A DNA stretch of 64,000 nt from Xenorhabdus lircayensis (GCF_016306625.1 NZ_JACOII010000028.1:1-64000); one strand, 5' to 3'; counted from the stretch's first letter, positions 7,974-15,996 are shown. Notes: generated by a model from the sequence alone, not told the origin. Made by a program: numbers and translations.

Positions 7974-8884
7974 ATGTCGATGCTTTTTAACCATCCTGAT
8001 ACAGTGTTTCCCGATGGCATAGCAAAGCCACTGCTCTCAAAATCAACCCTTATCTCACCATTTATATTATCAATATGAGAGCGAGGATTGTTTGCTATAT
8101 CACTCCCATAATGAACCGCTAATAATGCATATATAAAATCTGCTTGTTTATTAGCTGTTTTGGTTGATGTTTTTTTACTTGCTGGTATACACATAGATAC
8201 GAATGCATCTATATCTTCTTTTTTAATTGCAAAATATGAATTTTCCGGCATGCCTGAACATGGTACAAAACTGCCATAGACATCACCTTCAATCTCAGCT
8301 TTCTTTATTTGCTCAAATCGCTCTATATGAGCCTTAAAAAATCCATTTTCTTCTTCTCTTTGAGATTGAGATAATTTCACCAATGCGGTCAACTCACTTT
8401 CGAAGTCAATTTTTTGAACAACCTGAAACCTTTTATCACCATCTGCCAATATTATCCCTTTAGCCTCATATAAAGACCTTTTTGGCTTAGGTAATCCCTG
8501 CTCTTCACTATATGTTTTTTCTGCCTCGTATTTAATAATTCCAATATGCAAAGCAGACCAGATACCCTCGGTAAAAATTATTTTCTCACCTATCGGAGTT
8601 GCGTGAACTATAGATGTATCAAGCATTAGTGCTTCTTGGCTAATGAGATGAATATTCGATGTAATGGCTGTTTCTGGCTCACTAAGTACATACGACAACG
8701 GTTTGCTTGTGATTTGTACCTCACGCACAAAACAACAAGAGTGAAGAACAATTGATGGCTTCAATTCACCATCAGCAATTAGGCGAGCTACATCAGAAAC
8801 ACCTATATCATCATTAAGTGTTTTCCGTAAATATTTGGCACACTCATTCAAATTTAACCATTTCCTCTTTCCCAGTATATCCAA
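7970..8884 (-). CDS. 304-aa accessory protein of unknown function
   Basis: Starts at TTG 8884 with GGAGG six bases upstream. The first 60 residues (WLNLNECAKYLRKTLNDDIGVSDVARLIADGEL) look like a DNA-binding helix-turn-helix of the kind seen in prophage accessory proteins. The rest is a mixed alpha/beta protein without motifs that I recognise. It lies between alpA and int. Its ribosome binding site is exactly complementary to an upstream leader segment (see 8889-8960), so translation may be switched. Confidence 0.5.
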   Translation of the reverse strand: MDILGKRKWLNLNECAKYLRKTLNDDIGVSDVARLIADGELKPSIVLHSCCFVREVQITSKPLSYVLSEPETAITSNIHLISQEALMLDTSIVHATPIGEKIIFTEGIWSALHIGIIKYEAEKTYSEEQGLPKPKRSLYEAKGIILADGDKRFQVVQKIDFESELTALVKLSQSQREEENGFFKAHIERFEQIKKAEIEGDVYGSFVPCSGMPENSYFAIKKEDIDAFVSMCIPASKKTSTKTANKQADFIYALLAVHYGSDIANNPRSHIDNINGEIRVDFESSGFAMPSGNTVSGWLKSIDM

Positions 8885-8888
8885 CAGC

Positions 8889-8960
8889 CGCCTCCATGAA
8901 TTTCCATGTTATTCTTTTTAGCTCTATTAACGGCAATTCTACAACGTAATCATGGAGGCG
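8889..8960 (-). promoter_or_regulatory. RNA stem hiding the ribosome binding site of the 304-aa gene
   Basis: On the minus strand CGCCTCCATGA (from 8950-8960) is transcribed before TCATGGAGGCG (8889-8899). The two are perfect complements over 11 bp. The second segment holds the GGAGG that serves the TTG start at 8884. Pairing would bury the ribosome binding site, so this is a candidate translational switch. Confidence 0.45.
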
Positions 8961-9099
8961 CAAGTGTACGATTTTTCTCTAATTTGTGGATAACTTATGA
9001 TTATTTTCACAACAATCTAGTAATCATCAGTGTTGTATGCCGTTCCCTACTGTGTTGGGTATTCTATAAAAGTTCAATTATTGATGATTATTCATCCAG

Positions 9100-10317
9100 C
9101 TAAGCAAGTTTATTAAATGTGTCATGCACCACATTTCCGCCTTGTTCGAGTGCGTCCATATAGTCGGCATACCATTGAAGCATCTCCCGGCGACCATCCA
9201 AATATTGGGCATGGTTATACGTCCCACGAATAGAGTTCTTATCAACGTGTGCAAGCTGCGTTTCAATCCACTCAGAGGGGTAATTTTGTTCGTGCAAAAT
9301 AGTACTCATTGTGTGACGGAATCCGTGCCCTGTAGCTCTTCCTGCATACCCCATATGGAGAATTATTTCCTTAATCGCCCTTTCAGATATATGATTTGTA
9401 TTATAATTTATGCGACTTGGGAAAACATGTTGATAATTTCCACTGATAGACTGTATCTGCTTCAATAAATTAATAACTTGTTCTGATAATGGCACAATAT
9501 GAGCACGGCGCATTTTCATTTTTTCAGCCGATATTTCCCAAATAGCCTTATCTAGATCAATTTCCGACCATTCAGCTTTACGGAGTTCACCCGGTCGAAC
9601 GCCCGTTAATATAAGAATACGTAAGGCGATTCTGACAATCAGTCTTCCTGTATATTTATCGATAAGGCGTAGAAATTCGGGCAATTCATCTGCTGTAAGA
9701 TGAGCATAACTCTCACTTTTGTGGGGAACAAAAGCGCTCGCTAAATCTGGCGCTGGGTTATATTCGGCTCTGCCCGTAATGACTGCATATTTCCAAACCT
9801 CACCACAATGTTGCCGAACGCTCTTTAATTTTCCGGTAACTCCCCTCCTCTCCATAATAGAAAGAACGTCCAATAATTCTAAAGGTTTTATTTCAGCAAT
9901 AGGACGATTACCTATATAAGGGAATACATCATTTTCAAACTCGGACATGATATCTTCACGGTAACTAACCGACCATCTATCCTTACGGCCGTTATACCAT
10001 TCAAGCGCAATATTCTTAAATGTGTTTTCCATCTGAATAATAGCTGCTGCTTTTTCTGACTTTCTGGCTTCACTGGGATTAACTCCATTGGCAACCAGCT
10101 TTCTTGCTTCGTCACGTTTAGCTCTGGCCTCCGTGAGCGTGACTACCGGATAAACACCCATTGAGATCATTTTAGTCTTACCCGCGAATTGATAACGATA
10201 CCGCCACCCCTTAGAACCGTTGGTATCAACTAATAAAGATAGCCCGTTACCATCTGCCAGCGTGTAGGGTTTCTCTTTTGGCTTGGCTCGCTTGATAGCC
10301 AGATCTGTCAGTTTCAT
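9100..10317 (-). CDS. int: P4-type tyrosine integrase
   Basis: A 405-aa site-specific recombinase. The N-terminal DUF4102 arm-binding domain (MKLTDLAIKRAKPKEKPYTL, GWRYRYQFAGK) is followed by a SAM-like core-binding domain and a catalytic domain. The catalytic domain has Arg in ILTGVRPGELRKAEW (about 240), HGFRHTMST (about 338) and the nucleophile Tyr in GTYNHAQY (about 375). Full length and apparently intact. Its start faces an untranslated 680-bp stretch where the attachment site should be. It differs from the integrase remnant next to serT, so its target may differ. Confidence 0.92.
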   Translation of the reverse strand: MKLTDLAIKRAKPKEKPYTLADGNGLSLLVDTNGSKGWRYRYQFAGKTKMISMGVYPVVTLTEARAKRDEARKLVANGVNPSEARKSEKAAAIIQMENTFKNIALEWYNGRKDRWSVSYREDIMSEFENDVFPYIGNRPIAEIKPLELLDVLSIMERRGVTGKLKSVRQHCGEVWKYAVITGRAEYNPAPDLASAFVPHKSESYAHLTADELPEFLRLIDKYTGRLIVRIALRILILTGVRPGELRKAEWSEIDLDKAIWEISAEKMKMRRAHIVPLSEQVINLLKQIQSISGNYQHVFPSRINYNTNHISERAIKEIILHMGYAGRATGHGFRHTMSTILHEQNYPSEWIETQLAHVDKNSIRGTYNHAQYLDGRREMLQWYADYMDALEQGGNVVHDTFNKLA

Positions 10318-10996
10318 AATTCACCCATATTGTATAGAAAAATTGAGTGGAAAATTTATATACAAAAAACTATACAACAAATTGCATGGTTTTAGAAATT
10401 ATTCACTAGACCTCTATAGAAATAAATTCCATGTTTATATTTGATTTATATTAAATAAATAGACTTAAATAGACGTCAGTGTAATTGAATTCAGCTTTTC
10501 TGCCTACAGCGGATGTTGCTGATAATGACCCGTCCTACACGGTGGCAGGGGTTATTTTTGATTCTGTCTGTACGCTCGATGGTAAAGGAATCATGCCATG
10601 GCTAATACAGGCAGACAGCGATAACCCGACGCAGTTAAAGCGGTGTGCTCAAAAGAGAGACTTGAAAACAAGGGGTTAAGTCGTTTTGTCCAGCCCCTTA
10701 TGTCCAAGTAACACATTGAAACGCAATGGCTTTATTTCTTTTATCCAGTACATAAATCAACCATAGAGATATCTCTACAGTTGAATATAAAAATGCCACC
10801 AGACCGTGTGCGTTGGGTACGCGGTGAGAATGGGATGATGGCATGAGTTATTGCTTTAACCACTCAAGGGAATGGGTAAAGGAATATTGTGTTTAGTTTC
10901 AGTGGGTAACTAACTGTTAAGAATTATTCGCTTGTTGTTGGGTGGAGATGGGGGTATAGGTTGTTGCGAATATGTACGTTTTTGTTGGAGGTGGTT
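10318..10996. other. 679-bp stretch without a convincing gene, presumed attachment region
   Basis: AT-rich DNA upstream of int. A 64-codon open frame on the plus strand (from TTG 10485) has protein-like composition to about residue 52 (PSYTVAGVIFDSVCTLDGKG) but lacks a ribosome binding site and looks like a gene fragment. I looked for a copy of the serT 3' end, which would mark an att site, and found none. Confidence 0.4.
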
Positions 10997-11401
10997 ATGC
11001 CGATAAACCCGCGAGATCCATTTAGAACTAGTTATCCCCTTGTGAAAAACAGACAAGCTTACCCTGCTCAAACGAGCATTACGCATTCACAGACTCATTC
11101 TCTCGGTGCTGGTATTTTTGACGTATATTTAGATTACTTAATTGAATGTAGGTTCTTAAGTGCAGATAGAACCGGAGTTTTAACCATTAAGGCGAGGTTT
11201 ATCGACTTGGCTTATGGACCTTATATTAATTTGCCAAATGTAGAAAAATATCTATACCTGCTTGGATTTACTCGCTCTCTCGCAACCAGCGGTGTTAAAT
11301 ATATACAGACACGTTACCCAAATGTTCGGAGCTTACCCGATTATGAAAGAAACGTTTTACCCGCAATAAAACAAGCGTGGGCTGCGAATCCCCCGTATTG
11401 A
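10997..11401 (+). CDS. 134-aa protein of unknown function, rightward orphan
   Basis: I chose ATG 10997 because GGAGGT lies 7 bases upstream; an in-frame TTG upstream has no such signal. The product starts MPINPRDPFRTSYPLVKN and is tyrosine- and proline-rich, soluble, with no recognised motif. It reads against the leftward lysis genes, with its own promoter region to the left, as expected for a cargo gene. Confidence 0.5.
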   Translation: MPINPRDPFRTSYPLVKNRQAYPAQTSITHSQTHSLGAGIFDVYLDYLIECRFLSADRTGVLTIKARFIDLAYGPYINLPNVEKYLYLLGFTRSLATSGVKYIQTRYPNVRSLPDYERNVLPAIKQAWAANPPY

Positions 11402-11489
11402 TTTCCATGCAAACAGGTATAGGATAACAAATCTGATTACTCAGAGTCTGACTGACAATGCGTCCTGATATACCCCTGCCACCCCAGCA

Positions 11490-11753
11490 TCATTTGCTCT
11501 GAGGTGGCAATGTGTTCTTTTCTATTTCCCGTATCGCTTGCTTATCCAGATTGCACTGCTCAATGACTGTCAGTAGCTGCACATTCAACATGAGACTGTC
11601 ACTCCATGTCATTTTGTCGGGGATGACCGGAGGCAGACAGTCAGCGAGCAGATGTGCCGGAATGGGTATCGGTGGCACCTGAACGTATTCGGTTCGCGTG
11701 TTGCTGCAACCGGATAACAGCCCCGTCAGGCAAAAGGCGATTGGCGCAATCAT
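11490..11753 (-). CDS. o-spanin (Rz1-like lipoprotein), nested in Rz
   Basis: The frame begins further up, but ATG 11753 gives a signal peptide (MIAPIAFCLTGLLSGC) with a lipobox LSGC and a mature part starting CSNTRTEYVQVPPIPIP, the proline-rich outer-membrane spanin pattern. The first 113 bases lie inside the i-spanin gene in another frame, the classic nested Rz/Rz1 design. With its partner it fuses inner and outer membranes in the last step of phage lysis. Confidence 0.8.
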   Translation of the reverse strand: MIAPIAFCLTGLLSGCSNTRTEYVQVPPIPIPAHLLADCLPPVIPDKMTWSDSLMLNVQLLTVIEQCNLDKQAIREIEKNTLPPQSK

Positions 11754-12021
11754 GACTGGCAACCACCGTTTTGATAACCGTCTGGGTTTGCTCAGAATCC
11801 ACGGCTGACCGATTCCGGTTTTCGCTATTAATTCGTGAGAGGTCATTGATTATCCTGATGGAGTGAAAGGCGTTATCTGTGGCGGCCTGCTGATGCTTAT
11901 ACTTCGTGTCCAGTTCCGCGTAAGCCTCGGCCTTGTCCCGATACTCACCGTAATAGAACCAAAGCAGACCCGCGACGACAGCAAGCGCACCGAGGGTGAA
12001 GTACCGGCTGTTGAATTTCAT
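11641..12021 (-). CDS. i-spanin (Rz/LysB-like)
   Basis: A 126-aa protein with one N-terminal membrane anchor (FTLGALAVVAGLLWFYYGEY) and a periplasmic coiled-coil-like segment (about 30-75), the layout of Rz-type i-spanins. The o-spanin gene starts within it in another frame. It is the last step of the leftward holin-endolysin-spanin cassette and starts 10 bases after the antirepressor frame ends. Confidence 0.8.
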   Translation of the reverse strand: MKFNSRYFTLGALAVVAGLLWFYYGEYRDKAEAYAELDTKYKHQQAATDNAFHSIRIINDLSRINSENRNRSAVDSEQTQTVIKTVVASHDCANRLLPDGAVIRLQQHANRIRSGATDTHSGTSAR

Positions 12022-12031
12022 CTCATTTGCC

Positions 12032-12604
12032 TTATTCGGTTCGTGTTGTTTTGCCTTTACCTGTTTCGGCTAATACGAGCTCCAGTATCAACTCGGCAGC
12101 CTGTCCGGCCAGACCATTTATCTTGCTTTTATGTTCAACGCTGACATGCTTCCATGCGTTAAGGCCAGAACCAAACACACTGACTATCTGTTTGTCTCTT
12201 TTAAATTCAGCACAGGCCTGATTCAGCTCTTCCATGACACTGCGCTTGCGGGGATTGACCGCTACGCCCTTTGTCCAGTACTCGTAAAGCACGTCATCGC
12301 ACTCATCCTGATAGTGGATTACCTTGTCCTTAATTTCAGGTTTAACCTTGTTGGGGTAAATAGTTTGTAGCCATCCGGCTAATTTGCGCAGTGGGAGGGA
12401 AACCATATCTCGTATCTCCCCATCTGTGGCAACCATTGGGATTTCCTCAACAGTTGACTTAAATCGTTGTTTTAGTTTTGTATATTATCCAGCCCAACCC
12501 ATTCCCATACCTTCAACAATCGGTCTCATCGGGACATAAGGCTCGTAGTTGTATTCCACAACATAAAGTTCATCGTTATAAAAAGGGACTGTGATTGTGT
12601 ACAT
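12032..12604 (-). pseudogene. ant: phage antirepressor (P22_AR_N domain) broken by one stop codon
   Basis: Read from ATG 12604 (MYTITVPFYNDELYVVEYNY), one frame of 191 codons matches the P22_AR_N domain: PMRPIVEGMGMGWAG, a stop, then YTKLKQRF..MVSLPLRKLAGWLQTIYP and YQDECDDVLYEYW. Codon 40 is TAA (12485-12487) where the family has Gln, so CAA to TAA is the likely lesion. Only the 134-aa tail can be read from an internal ATG at 12436. A C4-type antisense RNA precedes it. In P1 and P22, Ant inactivates the prophage repressor; here that function is probably lost. Confidence 0.8.
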
Positions 12605-12605
12605 C

Positions 12606-12712
12606 TCGCTTATTCCTATAGAAATAAGAGCCTGCTGACGTAGAAATATCGCCCATGAGAGGTCGCCACCCAGCGATAATTCTCAGGCTCTATTTCTATA
12701 AGCTCATGATGG
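12606..12712 (-). ncRNA. C4-type antisense RNA controlling the antirepressor
   Basis: Directly upstream of the antirepressor start, TATAGAAATAGAGCCTG (minus strand, 12684-12702) is complementary to the segment over the ant ribosome binding site (12615-12634), differing by one inserted base. Between them a core helix forms from ATCGC and GCGAT around GGGTGGCGACC. In P1, P7 and P22 the C4 RNA is cut from the same transcript as ant and blocks ant translation by this pairing. Position, complementarity and core helix all fit; exact ends are not determined. Confidence 0.65.
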
Positions 12713-12746
12713 GGTTTTGCGCACGTCAGTACGCAGATGTGGGGGA

Positions 12747-12767
12747 GCCTCCGAGTTCAGAGGCTCA
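12747..12767 (-). terminator. hairpin after the endolysin gene
   Basis: AGCCTC and GAGGCT flank the 9-nt loop CGAGTTCAG, just past the endolysin stop and before the C4 region. There is no clear T run, so it may act as an RNA-processing or stability element rather than a true terminator. Confidence 0.3.
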
Positions 12768-12771
12768 TCAT

Positions 12772-13173
12772 TCAGAGTAAGTTGAAGGCTTTTTCGAATA
12801 CTTCATCAGAATAAGGTTGAGAGCCGTTCTCGTGGCGGATAATAGATTTAGCCAGCGCAATCAGCGTTGGTTTGTTCACCTCGATAACCTGGTGAGGATC
12901 GACACCCAGAGACTTAGCAACACCGTTGATATAAGCCGAGGTATTGTTTTCATTGGTGGGCGCCCAACGGTCTATCATCTTGGCTACTGTTTGATAGCCT
13001 TTCTTGTGGTAATTGCACAGCAACTTCATGAGTGCCCGAATACCATATTCGGCAGACTCAAACCGACAGAACCGCTTTTCAAGCTTTTCATCGTGAGGTA
13101 ATAGACCGAGCCACTTATTGGCTGAGTTGCGGTCAATGTTGCCCGGATTGTTATTGCGTATGCCTCTGGTCAT
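12772..13173 (-). CDS. phage endolysin candidate (NNPGNI family)
   Basis: A 133-aa protein starting MTRGIRNNNPGNIDRNSANKW with FESAEYGIRALMKLL and RWAPTNENNTSAYI. This is the conserved signature of small phage proteins called structural protein or lysozyme-like in enteric prophages. Its start overlaps the holin stop and it precedes the spanins, so its place in the cassette is that of the endolysin. No signal peptide is seen, so release would depend on the holin. The enzymatic class is inferred. Confidence 0.65.
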   Translation of the reverse strand: MTRGIRNNNPGNIDRNSANKWLGLLPHDEKLEKRFCRFESAEYGIRALMKLLCNYHKKGYQTVAKMIDRWAPTNENNTSAYINGVAKSLGVDPHQVIEVNKPTLIALAKSIIRHENGSQPYSDEVFEKAFNLL

Positions 13174-13505
13174 TACTTATCTCCCAAACGCTTATTGATG
13201 GCCCGAATCGCAAACTCGCGGATTTTTTCCACACCGATAAATCCAATGGCGCCACCGATAGCCGGGGCAAAGTTGATAGGAATGCCGAACGTTTCCAGAC
13301 CACTGGTGATGCTCCACGAGAATGCACCGCATAGCAGTGCCTCTATCCATCGGTTTTTACGTTCCACGCCATCGTAAATCAGACGGCCGTAACAAATTGC
13401 CGCAGCTAATAGTGTGCCGGATACCTGCGGCCACGAGTTTTTCAGGCCTTCCAGCAGGTAGGCCCACAAATCAGGATTTTCTTTCATCTTCATATTCCAC
13501 CCCAT
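13173..13505 (-). CDS. phage holin
   Basis: A 110-aa membrane protein with about three hydrophobic segments (around 31-48, 60-76 and 78-94) and a charged C terminus, in the range of lambda/HP1-type holin families. It would form the membrane lesion that releases the endolysin. Three in-frame ATGs (13505, 13493, 13487) leave the exact start open; two close starts are a known dual-start holin/antiholin theme. The stop overlaps the endolysin start. Confidence 0.7.
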   Translation of the reverse strand: MGWNMKMKENPDLWAYLLEGLKNSWPQVSGTLLAAAICYGRLIYDGVERKNRWIEALLCGAFSWSITSGLETFGIPINFAPAIGGAIGFIGVEKIREFAIRAINKRLGDK

Positions 13506-13947
13506 TGAGCAATGGGCGTCCGTGGGGTGAGATAGTCGCCCCTGTGAGTTAAGTTAATGGGAGATACCGATACCGGAATTAATTCAAATAGTTAGGGATG
13601 CCAGCCGCAATGTGTGGATACGGATGTGATAGGAGTGATTGCGGTGGTAAATTAGGAATACCCTATGTTGAATAAAGGGTATTTATAAACCAATCCGAGG
13701 TGTTGCTCGAAATGGTTAAAAACACAATTAATATATTGATTTTAAATGAAATTAAGTATTGATCAGTGCTGCCTGAGTTGAGTTGTAAAACCCTCGAATT
13801 CGGGGGAATTAAAATATTCCTCTGAACATCCCGGACTCTTGCGGGATTTTGAACTACCTAAGAATCCTCGGTAGTTGGAGTTGTCAGCTCAAAGTTGACT
13901 GCTGGCAGATACGAAAAAGCCCCACTGGGTTAGTGAGGCTATGGGAT
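13506..13947. other. intergenic stretch upstream of the holin
   Basis: No gene seen. It holds a CCCTCGAATTCGGGGGAATT element (13793-13812) resembling the one at 34-54, a hairpin ATCCCGGACTCTTGCGGGAT (13828-13848) followed by TTTT on the plus strand, and the minus-strand terminator at 13914-13939. The late promoter for the leftward lysis cassette may lie here. Confidence 0.4.
13914..13939 (-). terminator. Rho-independent terminator after the 172-aa gene
   Basis: On the minus strand GCCTCAC...GTGGGGC (13933-13939 with 13919-13925) and TTTTTC follow the stop at 13948. The hairpin is nearly the same as the one at 58-86, part of the sequence shared by the two Q neighbourhoods. Confidence 0.6.
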
Positions 13948-14466
13948 TCAAGGTGTCAATGGAGTAGGATCACAATAATAGAACCGATGCCCCAGAATGA
14001 CATCTTCCTCATGAATCACCTGATAACGAATTCCTGCATGAGCTATATTAGGTATGTAATGCCCTATAGGAAGAACACTCAATCTTCCCCTTGATGCAGA
14101 GACCCTCAGCCGTGTTAGGTCAGCTAAACTCTGAACGAATTCTTCATAAGCAAAATCAGAATAGTCTCCTACAAGCCGAATGGCATTAATACGAGGCATG
14201 CTAGGTAATAACATTAATTCCTCTATATAATCATATAATATATTGATATTAATGACCGGTGAATTTGAAAGAATACCTCGGAATAACAAGGTTCCTTGGT
14301 AATCCATCCCGTCACCGAAAATACAAAGAGTGTTGAGCGACGTAGTACTATTGGGAGGGCTAATACAAAAAAGAAATCCACCAGCAACATGAGGATATAA
14401 TATCACGCTATCACTGGGTGATGTATTTTCATCCATAGAACTCCGTAAAATATCAAATCTATCCAT
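13948..14466 (-). CDS. 172-aa cargo protein between Q and the lysis genes, unknown
   Basis: A single gene with its own terminator, placed between the second Q gene and the holin where prophages often carry cargo genes. The protein is soluble and acidic. The segment TLCIFGDGMDYQGTLLFRG and the later INAIRLVGDYSDFAYEEFVQ faintly recall the core of cysteine-peptidase-like toxin domains (IRLxxC...FAxxLA), but the Cys and His of such enzymes are not in place. I do not assign a function. Confidence 0.5.
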   Translation of the reverse strand: MDRFDILRSSMDENTSPSDSVILYPHVAGGFLFCISPPNSTTSLNTLCIFGDGMDYQGTLLFRGILSNSPVININILYDYIEELMLLPSMPRINAIRLVGDYSDFAYEEFVQSLADLTRLRVSASRGRLSVLPIGHYIPNIAHAGIRYQVIHEEDVILGHRFYYCDPTPLTP

Positions 14467-14574
14467 AACTCACCTCTTATTCAAATCACGCGCATCTACA
14501 GTAGTACGCTCAAATGAAGAAAGATTCCAGTCTGGTGAAGTGATATTCTGGTGTTCTAATGCATACCTGAAAGC

Positions 14575-14598
14575 AAAAAACCCCGCCGAAGCGAGGTT
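14575..14598 (-). terminator. Rho-independent terminator after the second Q gene
   Basis: On the minus strand AACCTCGCTTCGGCGGGGTT followed by TTTT forms a strong GC stem with a short loop and a T run about 105 bp past the Q stop. Confidence 0.65.
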
Positions 14599-14702
14599 TC
14601 AATATTCGTAGTGTGTGTAGATACAATATCCCACTATTTGGAGATATTACGCCAGCTTTATGCAAAATGCAAAATGCAAATATTGGTGACGATATAAACG
14701 GT

Positions 14703-15491
14703 TTATTTTGTCACCTCATCGAATACCGTTTTAGCATGTTTTTCTTCCGTGTAACACTTACCCGTCAGCTTCTCGTAAAAAGGCTTCCAGTTGCGAGACC
14801 ATGACGACTGAGTTAAGCCCGGAACAAGTGCTTTAATTGCCGTATACGCCACTGACGACGGCACGCGGCTGTATCCCCGTCCCGAGCATCGGGGGCAAAC
14901 CTTATGAACGGGCGTACCCCGTAAAGTTGTCTCTTCCTCATCAAGAATGAGGCCCCGCCCCTTACAGCGACAGCGGTTTGACAGCACACCTTTCCCGTTG
15001 CATTGCTGGCAAAGTTCCCCCACTCGTTCGACTTCAATCCACGGTTCAATAATTACCACACCATCGGCACGAATAATGCCGGGATGTTTTTCAACGTCTT
15101 TCATCCCGTAGATAAGTCCTTTCCCCCGGCACTCCGAACACTGACAAGTCGAAGCCGCTGAACGGGCGTAGTTTTCAAACGCCATCTTGGATAAGATCAC
15201 CAGACATGGCCCCAGTTTATTTCCTGCGGCTTTCGATATCAGTCTGGGGACTGTTTGCCTTGCATATTTGGTCAATTCTTCTATCGTGCTGAACTTGTCT
15301 TGTTCACTGACATCGTTCCTGGCAAAGAATGCCGTCATCCCAAACTTAGCCTGTGACGCTGCCATCCCCAGAGCCGCCGCGGTATCCATCCCTTTCATTC
15401 TGCCCGGTGCGGTACTGGTAGAGGCATCACTAAACGCCGGCGACTTCGGGTGAAAGTGTTTCAGGGCTGATTCGAGTTTCATGCAACACAT
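14703..15491 (-). CDS. phage antitermination protein Q, copy 2
   Basis: 262 aa, nearly identical to the protein at 165-953 over the first 215 residues, with the same CxxCxGxG zinc motifs. The C terminus differs (LVPGLTQSSWSRNW instead of IPDLNERTWRRNW), perhaps reflecting different target sites. The upstream gene is lost: sequence identity with copy 1 stops a few bases past the start codon, where the frame of a broken integrase begins. It sits upstream of the lysis cassette in the usual Q position. Confidence 0.75.
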   Translation of the reverse strand: MCCMKLESALKHFHPKSPAFSDASTSTAPGRMKGMDTAAALGMAASQAKFGMTAFFARNDVSEQDKFSTIEELTKYARQTVPRLISKAAGNKLGPCLVILSKMAFENYARSAASTCQCSECRGKGLIYGMKDVEKHPGIIRADGVVIIEPWIEVERVGELCQQCNGKGVLSNRCRCKGRGLILDEEETTLRGTPVHKVCPRCSGRGYSRVPSSVAYTAIKALVPGLTQSSWSRNWKPFYEKLTGKCYTEEKHAKTVFDEVTK

Positions 15492-15721
15492 TCAGCTATC
15501 AACTTTTTCGCTTCATCACGTTTCTTTCTGGCTTCTGCCAAAGAAATAAGTGGAAAAGTGCCAATAGCAAGTAGTTTTTCTTTTCCTGCAATGCGGTATT
15601 TCAATCTCCAATATTTAGAGCTATTTGCCTTAACCAACAAATACAAGCCGCCACTATCGGATAGCTTAAAATCTTTATCTTGGGGTTTTATTGTTTCAAC
15701 TTACCGGGCTGTTAGTTTCAT
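15483..15721 (-). pseudogene. int: truncated P4-type integrase next to serT
   Basis: From ATG 15721 the minus strand reads MKLTAR, a TAA where the family has Gln or Thr, then VETIKPQDKDFKLSDSGGLY, WRLKYRIAGKEKLL and ISLAEARKKRDEAKKLIAE. This is the DUF4102 N terminus of a P4 integrase. It ends abruptly after about 76 codons, where the duplicated Q sequence starts. It lies 188 bp downstream of tRNA-Ser in the same orientation, the standard place for an integrase of a tRNA-targeting island. It differs from the intact integrase at 9100-10317. Confidence 0.8.
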
Positions 15722-15908
15722 GTGTCTAGCATCCTCGCAACTGTGGGGGTATTTTTTTAGGGGGTACAAAAATATACCCCTATATATACCCCCTGATAGG
15801 GGGACATTGCAATAGATGCTAGTAGACATCAATAGATGTGTAATTTTGAGGTTTTCTTTGATTTTACTAAGAAAAAGAGACTTGAAGAGACGTTAGGAGA
15901 AGTATGAC

Positions 15909-15996
15909 TGGCGGAGGAGGAGAGATTCGAACTCTCGGATAGTTTCCCATCGGCGGTTTTCAAGACCGCTGCCTTCAGCCGCTCGGCCACCCCTCC
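15909..15996 (-). tRNA. serT: tRNA-Ser (UGA)
   Basis: The minus strand folds as a class II tRNA of 88 nt with encoded CCA. The acceptor stem pairs GGAGGGG with CTCCTCC (one G-U), the anticodon stem GCGGT/ACCGC holds loop CTTGAAA with anticodon TGA, a long variable arm is present, and the T arm is GAGAG-TTCGAAT-CTCTC. In E. coli serT lies near tusE as here. The 3' end faces the mobile region and is the likely integration target. Confidence 0.97.

Noticed and set aside
10485-10679. 64-aa ORF upstream of int as a gene
   Set aside because: TTG start without a ribosome binding site and no recognised family; at most a fragment.
10318-10700. Copy of the serT 3' end as right attachment site for the intact integrase
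   Set aside because: I compared the stretch with the tRNA 3' sequence by eye and saw no match, so the att core is not assigned.
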